The notes below the pieces were generated by a model, which was given only the letters and a program-made list of their open reading frames with translations, was not told where the DNA came from and searched no databases. Source: Zeugodacus cucurbitae (Eukaryota > Arthropoda > Insecta > Diptera > Tephritidae). Taken from it: a stretch of DNA of 64,000 nucleotides. The stretch is from assembly GCF_028554725.1 (NCBI RefSeq), contig NC_071672.1:7470501-7534500 (forward strand), in the 5' to 3' direction. Within the stretch, counting starts at the first letter, position 1. The number at the start of each line of letters is the position of its first letter. Made by a program: the position numbers and the translations under genes. This document shows, in pieces, positions 21,129 to 31,436 of this stretch.

Positions 21129-22616
21129 CTTAATTAGTTTAGAAACAAATAAAAAAAATGTCTTGTCTTGTCTTTTCTTGTCTTGTCTTTTCTTGTCTGG
21201 CCTTGTCTTGTCTTGTTTTGTCCTATCTTCTTAATTAATTCAAAAACAAATCAAACACAATTGTCTTGAGTTGTCTTGTATTTTCCTGTCTGGCCTTGTC
21301 TTGTCTTATCTTCTTAATTAATTTAAAAACAAATCAAACACAATTGTCTTGTCTTGTCTTGTATTTTCCTGTTTCGCCTTGTCTTGTCTTATCTTCTTAA
21401 TTAATTTAAAAACAAATCAAACACAATTGTCTTGTCTTGTCTTGTTTTGTCTTGTCATGTCTTGTCATGTCTTGTCTTGTCTTGTCTTGTCCTGTCTTGT
21501 CTTCTTAATTAGTTTAGAAACAAATAAAAAAACTGTCTTGCCTTGTTTTGTTTTGTCATGTCTTGTCATGTCATGTCTTCTCTTGTTTTGTCTTATCTTC
21601 TTAATTAATTTAAAAACAAATCAAACACAATTGTCTTGTCTTGTCTTGTATTTTCCAGTCTGGCCTTGTCTTGTCCTGTCTTGTCTTGTCTTGTCTTGTC
21701 TTGTCTTGTCTTGTCTTGTCTTGTCTTGTCTTGTCTTGTCTTGTCTTGTCTTGTCTTGCCTTGTCTTGTCTTGTCTTGTCTTGTCTTTTCGTGTCTTGTC
21801 TTTTCTTGTCTGGTCTTGTCTTGTCTTGTCTTGTCTTGTCTTTTCGTGTCTTGTCTTTTCTTGTCTGGTCTTGTCTTGTCTTATCTTCTTAATTAATTTA
21901 AAAGCAAATCAAACATAATAGTCCTGTCTGGCCTTGTCTTGTCTTATCTTCTTAATTAATTTAAAAACAAATCAAACACAATTGTCTTGTCTTGTCCTGT
22001 CTTGTCTTGTCTTGTCTTGTCTTGTCTTGTCTTGTCTTGTCTTGTCTTGTCTTGTCTTGTCTTGTCTTGTCTTGTCTTGTCTTGTCTTGTCTTGTCTTGT
22101 CTTGTCTTGTCTTGTCTTGTCTTGTCTTGTCTTGTCTTGTCTTGTCTTGTCTTGTCTAGTCTTGTCTTGTCTTGTCTTGTCTTGTCTTGTCTTGTCTTGT
22201 CTTGTCTTGTCTTGACTTGTCTTGTCTTGTCTTGTCTTGCCTTGTCTTGTCTTGTCTTGTCTTGCCTTGTCTTGCCTTGTCTTGTCTTGTCTTGTCTTGT
22301 CTTGTCTTGTCTTGTCTTGTCTTGTCTTGTCTTGTCTTGTCTTGTCTTGTCTTGTCTTGTCTTGTCTTGTCTTGTCTTGTCTTGTCTTGTCTTGTCTTGT
22401 CTTGTCTTGTCTTGTCTTGTCTTGTCTTGTCTTGTCTTGTCTTGTCTTGTCTTGTCTTGTCTTGTCTTGTCTTGTCTTGTCTTGTCTTGTCTTGTCTTGT
22501 CTTGTCTTGTCTTGTCTTGTCTTGTCTTGTCTTGTCTTGTCTTGTCTTGTCTTGTCTTGTCTTGTCTTGTCTTGTCTTGTCCTGTCTTGTCTTGTTTTGT
22601 CTTCTCTTCTTAATTA
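21129..22616. repeat. Type II unit with TCTAG and TTGAC array variants
   Basis: B-TCTGGCC-A(TTCAAAAAC)-TTGAGTTG D, then the standard F-B-F-A-D(CCAG)-E-E-C series. Next come an array with one TCTAG near 22155, a TTGAC near 22212, CCTTG units at about 22236-22275 and about 300 bp of pure pentamers. The B element near 22605 is shortened: TTAATTAG runs directly into AAACAAAT without TTTAG. Confidence 0.87.
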
Positions 22617-24880
22617 GAAACAAATAAAAAAAATGTCTTGACTTGTCTTGTTTTGCTTTGTCATGTCTTGTCATGTCATGTCTTGACTTGTTTTGTCTTA
22701 TCTTCTTAATTAATTTAAAAACAAATCAAACACAATTGTCTTGTCTTGTCTTGTATTTTCCTGTTTCGCCTTGTCTTGTCTTATCTTCTTAATTAATTTA
22801 AAAACAAATCAAACACAATTGTCTTGTCTTGTCTTGTCATGTCTTGTCCTGTCTTGTCTTCTTAATTAGTTTAGAAACAAATAAAAAAAAATGTCTTGTC
22901 TTGTTTTGTTTTGTCATGTCTTCTCTTGTTTTGTCTTATCTTCTTAATTAATTTAAAAACAAATCAAACACAATTGTCTTGTCTTGTCTTGTATTTTCCA
23001 GTCTGGCCTTGTCTTGTATTTTCCAGTCTGGCCTTGTCTTGTCTTGTCTTGTCTTGTCTTTTCTTGTCTTGTCTTGTCTTGTCTTGTCTTGTCTTGTCTT
23101 GTCTTGTCTTGTCTTGTCTTGTCTTGTCTTGTCTTGTCTTGTCTTGTCTTGTCTTGTCTTGTCTTGTCTTGTCTTGACTTGTCTTGTTTTGTCATGTCTT
23201 GTCATGTCATGTCTTGTCTTGTTTTGTCTTATCTTCTTAATTAATTTAAAAACAAATCAAACACAATTGTCTTGTCTTGTCTTGTATTTTCCTGTTTGGC
23301 CTTGTCTTGTCTTATCTTCTTAATTAATTTAAAAACAAATCAAACACAATTGTCTTGTCTTGTCTTGTCTTGTCTTGTCTTGTCTTGTCTTGTCTTGTCT
23401 TGTCTTGTCTTGTCTTGTCTTGTCTTGTCTTGTCTTGTCTTGTCTTGTCTTGTCTTGTCTTGTCTTGTCTTGTCTTGTCTTGTCTTGTCTTGTCTTGTCT
23501 TGTCTTGTCTTGTCTTGTCTTGTCTTGTCTTGTCTTGTCTTGTCTTGTCTTGTCTTGTCTTGTCTTGTCTTGTCTTGTCTTGTCTTGTCTTGTCTTGTCT
23601 TGTCTTGTCTTGTCTTATCTTCTTAATTAATTTAAAAACAATTCAAACACAATTGTCTTGTCTTGTCTTGTATTTTCCTGTCTGGCCTTGTGTTGTCTTA
23701 TCTTCTTAATTAATTTAAAAACAAATCAAACACAATTGTCTTGTCTTGTCTTGTCTTGTCTTATCTTCTTAATTAATTTAAAAACAAATCAAACACAATT
23801 GTCTTGTCTTGTCTTGTTTTGTCTTCTCTTCTTAATTAGTTTAGAAACAAATAAAAAAAATGTCTTGACTTGTCTTGTTTTGTTTTGTCATGTCTTGTCA
23901 TGTCATGTCTTGACTTGTTTTGTCTTATCTTCTTAATTAATTTAAAAACAAATCAAACACAATTGTCTTGTCTTGTCTTGTATTTTCCTGTTTCGCCTTG
24001 TCTTGTCTTATCTTCTTAATTAATTAAAAAACAAATCAAACACAATTGTCTTGTCTTGTCTTGTCTTGTTTTGTCTTGTCATGTCTTGTCTTGTCTTCTC
24101 TTGTCTTGTCTTCTTAATTAGTTTAGAAACAAATAAAAAAAATGTCTTGTCTTGTTTTGTTTTGTCATGTCTTGTCATGTCATGTCTTCTCTTGCTTTGT
24201 CTTATCTTCTTAATTAATTTAAAAACAAATCAAACACAATTGTCTTGTCTTGTATTTTCCTGTTTCGCCTTGTCTTGTCTTATCTTCTTAATTAATTAAA
24301 AAAACAAATCAAACACAATTGTCTTGTCTTGTCTTGTCTTGTTTTGTCTTGTCATGTCTTGTCTTGTCTTCTCTTGTCTTGTCTTGTCTTCTTAATTAGT
24401 TTAGAAACAAATAAAAAAAAATGTCTTGTCTTGTCTTGTCTTGTCTTGTCTTTTCGTGTCTTGTCTTTTCGTGTCTGGTCTTGTCTTGTCTTGTCTTGTC
24501 TTGTCTTGTCTTTTCGTGTCTCGTCTTTTCTTGTCTGGTCTTGTCTTGTCTTGTCTTATCTTCTTAATTAATTTAAAAGCAAATCAAACACAACTGTCTT
24601 GTCTTGTCTTGTATTTTCCTGTTTCGCCTTGTCTTGTCTTATCTTCTTAATTAATTTAAAAACAAATCAAACACAATTGTCTTGTCTTGTCTTGTTTTGT
24701 CTTGTCATGTCTTGTCATGTCTTGTCTTGTCTTGTCTTGTCCTGTCTTGTCTTCTTAATTAGTTTAGAAACAAATAAAAAAAATGTCTTGTCTTGTTTTG
24801 TTTTGTCATGTCTTGTCATGTCATGTCTTCTCTTGTTTTGTCTTATCTTCTTAATTAATTTAAAAACAAATCAAACACAA
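22617..24880. repeat. Mosaic, with pure arrays 23100-23170 and 23350-23616
   Basis: Irregular element order resembling 1060-4270. Private variants include TTGCTTTG near 22653, a doubled CCAG-D near 22991-23034, D elements with TTTGGCC, an A element with CAATTCAAAC near 23640 and TGTTG near 23690. The longer TTAATTAATTAA palindrome occurs near 24018 and 24291. Two E elements near 24450-24540 have TCGTG and CTCG changes. No gene. Confidence 0.86.
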
Positions 24881-25363
24881 TTGTCTTGTCTTGTCTTGTC
24901 TTGTCTTGTCTTGTCTTGTCTTGTCTTGTCTTGTCTTGTCTTGTCTTGTCTTGTCTTGTCTTGTCTTGTCTTGTCTTGTCTTGTCTTGTCTTGTCTTGTC
25001 TTGTCTTGTCTTGTCTTGTCTTGTCTTGTCTTGTCTTGTCTTGTCTTGTCTTGTCTTGTCTTGTCTTGTCTTGTCTTGTCTTGTCTTGTCTTGTCTTGTC
25101 TTGTCTTGTCTTGTCTTGTCTTGTCTTGTCTTGTCTTGTCTTGTCTTGTCTTGTCTGGTCTTGTCTTGTCTGGTCTTTTCTTGTCTTGTCTTGTCTTGTC
25201 TTGTCTTGTCTTGTCTTGTCTTGTCTTGTCTTGTCTTGTCTTGTCTTGTCTTGTCTTGTCTTGTCTTGTCTTGTCTTGTCTTGTCTTGTCTTGTCTTGTC
25301 TTGTCTTGTCTTGTCTTGTCTTGTCTTGTCTTGTCTTGTCTTGTCTTGTCTTGTCTTGTCTTG
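24881..25363. repeat. Long pentamer array with two TCTGG units
   Basis: Pure from 24881 to about 25156, then two TCTGG units and a TCTTT (about 25155-25179), then pure again to 25363, where TTGAC units start the next sector. Confidence 0.93.
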
Positions 25364-25680
25364 ACTTGACTTGTTTTGTTTTGTCATGTCTTGTCATGTC
25401 ATGTCTTGTCTTGTTTTGTCTTCTTAATTAATTTAAAAACAAATCAAACACAATTGTCTTGTCTTGTCTTGTATTTTCCTGTTTGGCCTTGTCTTGTCTT
25501 ATCTTCTTAATTAATTTAAAAACAAATCAAACACAATTGTCTTGTCTTGTCTTGTCTTGTCTTGTCTTGTCTTGTCTTGTCTTGTCTTGTCTTGTCTTGT
25601 CGTATCTTGTCTTGTCTGGCCCTGTCTTATCTTCTTAATTAATTTAAAAACAAATCAAACACAATTGTCTTGTCTTGACC

Positions 25681-26180
25681 TGTCTTGTCTTGTCTTGTCT
25701 TGTCTTGTCTTGTCTTGTCTTGTCTTGTCTTGTCTTGTCTTGTCTTGTCTTGTCTTGTCTTGTCTTGTCTTGTCTTGTCTTGTCTTGTCTTGTCTTGTCT
25801 TGTCTTGTCTTGTCTTGTCTTGTCTTGTCTTGTCTTGTCTTGTCTTGTCTTGTCTTGTCTTGTCTTGTCTTGTCTTGTCTTGTCTTGTCTTGTCTTGTCT
25901 TGTCTTGTCTTGCCTTGTCTTGTCTTGTCTTGTCTTGTCTTGTCTTGTCTTGTCTTGTCATGTCTTGTCTTGTCTTGTCTTGTCTTGTCTTGTCTTGTCT
26001 TGTCTTGTCTTGTCTTGTCTTGTCTTGTCTTGTCTTGTCTTGTCTTGTCTTGTCTTGTCTTGTCTTGTCTTGTCTTGTCTTGTCTTGTCTTGTCTTGTCT
26101 TGTCTTGTCTTGTCTTGTCTTGTCTTGTCTTGTCTTGTCTTGTCTTGTCTTGTCTTGTCTTGTCTTGTCTTGTCTTGTTT
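25681..26180. repeat. Near-pure pentamer array, about 500 bp
   Basis: Interrupted only by one CCTTG near 25912 and one TCATG near 25960. It opens after a TTGACC variant and closes in an F-like block. Confidence 0.93.
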
Positions 26181-26645
26181 TGTTTTGTCATGTCTTGTCA
26201 TGTCATGTCTTGTCTTGTTTTGTCTTATCTTGTCTTGTCTTGTCTTGTCTTGTCTTGACTTGTCTTGGTTTGTTTTGTCATGTCTTGTCATGTCATGTCT
26301 TGTCTTGTTTTGTCTTATCTTCTTAATTAATTTAAAAACAAATCAAACACAATTGTCTTGTATTGTCTTGTCTTGTCTTGTCTTGTCTTGTCTTGGCTTG
26401 ACTTGTCTTGTTTTGTTTTGTCATGTCTTGTCATGTCATGTCTTGTCTTGTTTTGTCTTATCTTGTCTTGTCTTGTCTTGTCTTGTCTTGACTTGTCTTG
26501 GTTTGTTTTGTCATGTCTTGTCATGTCATGTCTTGTCTTGTTTTGTCTTATCTTCTTAATTAATTTAAAAACAAATCAAACACAATTGTCTTGTATTGTC
26601 TTGTCTTGTCTTGTCTTGTCTTGTCTTGGCTTGACTTGTCTTGTT
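26177..26645. repeat. Tandem pair of a 233-bp unit
   Basis: An F block, a TTATCTTG join, a TTGGTTTG F block and an A element followed by TGTATTGTC recur with a 233-bp displacement (for example the TGTATTG near 26360 and 26593). Confidence 0.88.
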
Positions 26646-27660
26646 TTGTTTTGTCATGTCTTGTCATGTCATGTCATGTCATGTCTTGTCTTGTCTTGTC
26701 TTGTCTTGTCTTGTCTTTTCTTGTCTGGTCTTGTCTTGTCTTGCCTTGTCTTGTCTTGTCTTGTCTTGTCTTGTCTTGTCTTGTCTTGTCTTGTATTGTC
26801 TTCTTAATTAGTTTAGAAACAAATAAAAAAATGTCTTGTCTTGTTTTGTTTTGTCATGTCTTGTTTTGTCTTATCTTCTTAATTAATTTAAAAACAAATC
26901 AAACACAATTGTCTTGTCTTGTCTTGTATTTTCCTGTTTGGCTTTGTCTTGTCTTATCTTCTTAATTAATTTAAAAACAAATCAATCTCAATTGTCTTGT
27001 CTTGTTTTGTCTTGTTTTGTCTTGTCATGTCTTGTCTTGTCTTGTCTTGTCTTGTCTTGTCTTGTCTTGTCTTGTCTTGTCTTGACTTGTCTTGGTTTGT
27101 TTTGTCATGTCTTGTCATGTCATGTCTTGTCTTGTTTTGTCTTATCTTCTTAATTAATTTAAAAACAAATCAAACACAATTGTCTTGTCTTGTCTTGTAT
27201 TTTCCTGTTTGGCTTTGTCTTGTCTTATCTTCTTAATAAATTTAAAAACAAATCAGTCACAATTGTCTTGTCTTGTCTTGTTATTTCTTGTTTTGTCTTG
27301 TCATGTCTTGTCTTGTCTTGTCTTGTCTTGTCTTGTCTTGTCTTGTCTTGTCTTGTCTTGTCTTGTCTTGTCTTGTCTTGTCTTGTCTTGTCTTGTCTTG
27401 TCTTGTCTTGTCTTGTCTTGTCTTGTCTTGTCTTGTCTTATCTTGTCTTGTCTTGTATTGTTTTCTTAATTAGTTTAGAAACAAATAAAAAAATGTCTTG
27501 TCTTGTTTTGTTTTGTCATGTCTTGTTTTGTCTTATCTTCTTAATTAATTTAAAAACAAATCAAACACAATTGTCTTGTCTTGTCTTGTATTTTCCTGTT
27601 TGGCTTTGTCGTGTCTTATCTTCTTAATTAATTTAAAAACAAATCAATCACAATTGTCTT

Positions 27661-29320
27661 GTCTTGTCTTGTTTTGTCTTGTCTTGTCTTGTCTTGTCTT
27701 GTCTTGTCTTGTCTTGTCTTGTCTTGTCTTGTCTTGTCTTGTCTTGTCTTGTCTTGTCTTGTCTTGTCTTGTCTTGTCTTGTCTTGTCTTGTCTTGTCTT
27801 GTCCTGTCTTGTCTTGTCTTGTCTTGTCTTGTCTTGTCTTGTCTTGTCTTGTCTTGTCTTGTCTTGTCTTGTCTTGTCTTGTCTTGTCTTGTCTTGTCTT
27901 GTCTTGTCTTGTCTTGTCTTGTCTTGTCTTGTCTTGTCTTGTCTTGTCTTGTCTTGTCTTGTCTTGTCTTGTCTTGTCTTGTCTTGTCTTGTCTTGTCTT
28001 GTCTTGTCTTGTCTTGTCTTGTCTTGTCTTGTCTTGTCTTGTCTTGTCTTGTCTTGTCTTGTCTTGTCTTGTCTTGTCTTGTCTTGTCTTGTCTTGTCTT
28101 GTCTTGTCTTGTCTTGTCTTGTCTTGTCTTGTCTTGTCTTGTCTTGTCTTGTCTTGTCTTGTCTTGTCTTGTCTTGTCTTGTCTTGTCTTGTCTTGTCTT
28201 GTCTTATCTTGTCTTGTCTTGTCTTATCTTGTCTTGTCTTGTCTTGTCTTGTCTTGTCTTGTCTTGTCTTGTCTTGTCTTGTCTTGTCTTGTCTTGTCTT
28301 GTCTTGTCTTGTCTTCTCTTGTCTTGTCTTGTCTTGTCTTGTCTTGTCTTGTCTTGTCTTGTCTTGTCTTGTCTTGTCTTGTCTTGTCTTGTCTTGTCTT
28401 GTCTTGTCTTGTCTTGTCTTGTCTTGTCTTGTCTTGTCTTGTCTTGTCTTGTCTTGTCTTGTCTTGTCTTGTCTTGTCTTGTCTTGTCTTGTCTGGTCTT
28501 GTCTTGTCTTGTCTTGTCTTGTCTTGTCTTGTCCTGTCTTGTCCTGTCTTGTCTTGTCTTGTCTTGTCTTGTCTTGTCTTGTCTTGTCTTATCTTCTTAA
28601 TTAATTTAAAAGCAAATCAAACATAATAGTCCTGTCTGGCCTTGTCTTGTCTTATCTTCTTAATTAATTTAAAAACAAATCAAACACAATTGTCTTGTCT
28701 TGTCCTGTCTTGTCTTGTCTTGTCTTGTCTTGTCTTGTCTTGTCTTGTCTTGTCTTGTCTTGTCTTGTCTTGTCTTGTCTTGTCTTGTCTTGTCTTGTCT
28801 TGTCTTGTCTTGTCTTGTCTTGTCTTGTCTTGTCTTGTCTTGTCTTGTCTTGTCTTGTCTTGTCTTGTCTTGTCTTGTCTTGACTTGTCTTGTCTTGTCT
28901 TGTCTTGTCTTGTCTTGTCTTGTCTTGTCTTGTCTTGTCTTGTCTTGTCTTGTCTTGTCTTGTCTTGTCTTGTCTTGTCTTGTCTTGTCTTGTCTTGTCT
29001 TGTCTTGTCTTGTCTTGTCTTGTCTTGTCTTGTCTTGCCTTGTCTTGTCTTGTCTTGTCTTGTCTTGTCTTGTCTTGTCTTGTCTTGTCTTGTCTTGTCT
29101 TGTCTTGTCTTGTCTTGTCTTGTCTTGTCTTGTCTTGTCTTGTCTTGTCTTGTCTTGTCTTGTCTTGTCTTGTCTTGTCTTGTCTTGTCTTGTCTTGTCT
29201 TGTCTTGTCTTGTCTTGTCTTGTCTTGTCTTGTCTTTTCTTGTCTGGTCTTGTCTTGTCTTGTCTTGTCTTTTCGTGTCTTGTCTTTTCTTGTCTGGTCT
29301 TGTCTTGTCTTATCTTCTTA
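27661..29320. repeat. Array-dominated stretch
   Basis: Mostly pure pentamers with rare variants: TCCTG near 27803, TCTTA near 28205 and 28225, TCTTC near 28315, TCTGG near 28495, TCCTG near 28532 and 28542. A C element and an A element (28584-28690) split it. A second long array has TTGAC near 28882 and CCTTG near 29038. It closes in TCTTTTC/TCTGG and an E element near 29270-29300. Confidence 0.9.
27805..28205. repeat. Pure TCTTG array, about 401 bp
   Basis: Perfect pentamers between a TCCTG unit and the first of two TCTTA units. Confidence 0.94.
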
Positions 29321-31050
29321 ATTAATTTAAAAGCAAATCAAACATAATAGTCCTGTCTTGTCTTGTCTTGTCTTGTCTTGTCTTCTCTTCTTAATTAGTT
29401 TAGAAACAAATAAAAAAAATGTCTTGACTTGTCTTGTTTTGTTTTGTCATGTCTTGTCATGTCATGTCTTGACTTGTTTTGTCTTATCTTCTTAATTAAT
29501 TTAAAAACAAATCAAACACAATTGTCTTGTCTTGTCTTGTATTTTCCTGTTTCGCCTTGTCTTGTCTTATCTTCTTAATTAATTAAAAAACAAATCAAAC
29601 ACAATTGTCTTGTCTTGTCTTGTTTTGTCTTGTCATGTCTTGTCTTGTCTTCTCTTGTCTTGTCTTGTCTTCTTAATTAGTTTAGAAACAAATAAAAAAA
29701 ATGTCTTGTCTTGTTTTGTCATGTCTTGTCATGTCATGTCTTCTCTTGTTTTGTCTTATCTTCTTAATTAATTTAAAAACAAATCAAACACAATTGTCTT
29801 GTCTTGTCTTGTATTTTCCCGTCTGGCCTTGTCTTGTCTTATCTTCTTAATTAATTTAAAAACAAATCAAACACAATTGTCTTGTCTTGTCCTGTCTTGT
29901 CTTGTCTTGTCTTGTCTTGTCTTGTCTTGTCTTGTCTTGTCTTGTCTTGTCTTGTCTTGTCTTGTCTTGTCTTGTCTTGTCTTGTCTTGTCTTGTCTTGT
30001 CTTGTCTTGACTTGTCTTGTCTTGTCTTGTCTTGTCTTGTCTTGTCTTGTCTTGTCTTGTCTTGTCTTGTCTTGTCTTGTCTTGTCTTGTCTTGTCTTGT
30101 CTTGCCTTGTCTTGTCTTGTCTTGTCTTGTCTTGTCTTTTCTTGTCTGGTCTTGTCTTGTCTTATCTTCTTAATTAATTTAAAAGCAAATCAAACATAAT
30201 AGTCCTGTCTTGTCTTGTCTTGTCTTGTCTTGTCTTCTCTTCTTAATTAGTTTAGAAACAAATAAAAAAAATGTCTTGACTTGTCTTGTTTTGTTTTGTC
30301 ATGTCTTGTCATGTCATGTCTTGACTTGTTTTGTCTTATCTTCTTAATTAATTTAAAAACAAATCAAACACAATTGTCTTGTCTTGTCTTGTATTTTCCT
30401 GTTTTGCCTTGTCTTGTCTTATCTTCTTAATTAATTAAAAAACAAATCAAACACAATTGTCTTGCCTTGTCTTGTTTTGTCTTGTCATGTCTTGTCTTGT
30501 CTTCTCTTGTCTTGTCTTGTCTTCTTAATTAGTTTAGAAACAAATAAAAAAAATGTCTTGTCTTGTTTTGTTTTGTCATGTCTTGTCATGTCATGTCTTC
30601 TCTTGTTTTGTCTTATCTTCTTAATTAATTTAAAAACAAATCAAACACAATTGTCTTGTCTTGTCTTGTATTTTCCCGTCTGGCCTTGTCTTGTCTTATC
30701 TTCTTAATTAATTTAAAAACAAATCAAACACAATTGTCTTGTCTTGTCTTGTCTTGTCTTGTCTTGTCTTGTCTTGTCTTGTCTTGTCTTTTCTTGTCTT
30801 GTCTTGTCTTGTCTTGTCTTGTCTTGTCCTGTCCTGTCCTGTCTTGTCTTGTCTTGTCTTGTCTTGTCTTGTCTTGTCTTGTCTTGTCTTGTCTTGTCTT
30901 GTCTTGTCTTGTCTTGTCTTGTCTTGTCTTGTCTTGTCTTGTCTTGTCTTGTCTTGTCTTGTCTTGTCTTGTCTTGTCTTGTCTTGTCTTGTCTTGTCTT
31001 GTCTTGTCTTGTCTTGTCTTGTCTTGTCTTGTCTTGTCTTGTCTTGTCTT
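29321..31050. repeat. Tandem pair of an approximately 0.85-kb unit
   Basis: C-B-F(TTGAC)-A-D-A(TTAATTAATTAA)-F-B-F-A-D(CCCG) recurs with an 852-857-bp displacement (C at about 29343 and 30195; the rare TTTTCCCGTCTGG form of D near 29814 and 30671). The first copy lacks one TTTTG in its F block, which accounts for the five-base change in displacement. The second copy has GTTTTGCC for GTTTCGCC near 30400. Confidence 0.9.
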
Positions 31051-31320
31051 GCCTTGCCTTGTCTTGTCTTGTCTTGTCTTGTCTTGTCTTGTCTTGTCTT
31101 GTCTTGTCTTGTCTTGTCTTGTCTTGTCTTGTCTTGTCTTGTCTTGTCTTGTCTTGTCTTGTCTTGTCTTGTCTTGTCTTGTCTTGTCTTGTCTTGTCTT
31201 GTCTTGTCTTGTCTTGTCTTGTCTTGTCTTGTCTTGTCTTGTCTTGTCTTGTCTTGTCTTGTCTTGTCTTGTCTTGTCTTGTCTTGTCTTGTCTTGTCTT
31301 GTCTTGTCTTGTCTTGTCTT
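30724..31320. repeat. Pentamer array with TCCTG triplet and CCTTG doublet
   Basis: A TCTTT near 30790, three adjacent TCCTG units at 30827-30841 and two adjacent CCTTG units near 31050-31058 interrupt an otherwise pure array that ends in a B element. The same three landmarks in the same order occur in the arrays of 32360-33512 and 35880-36846. Confidence 0.92.
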
Positions 31321-31436
31321 CTTAATTAGTTTAGAAACAAATAAAAAAATGTCTTGTCTTGTCTTTTCTTGTCTTGTCTTTTCTTGTCTTGTCTTGTCTT
31401 GTCTTGTCTTGTCTTGTCTTGTCTTGTCTTGTCTTG

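Larger units (their letters stand above)
25364..27660. repeat. Variant-rich sector with TTGGC, TTGGT and TTTGGCTTTG signatures
   Basis: It carries variants not seen elsewhere: TTGGCTTGAC (about 26390, 26625), TTGGTTTG (about 26268, 26506, 27090), D elements with TTTGGCTTTG, and A elements ending AATCAATCTC (about 26983), AATCAGTCAC (about 27252) or AATCAATCAC (about 27645). One A element has TTAATAAATTT (about 27234). F-like TCATG blocks are frequent. Long arrays lie at 25681-26180. No gene. Confidence 0.87.
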
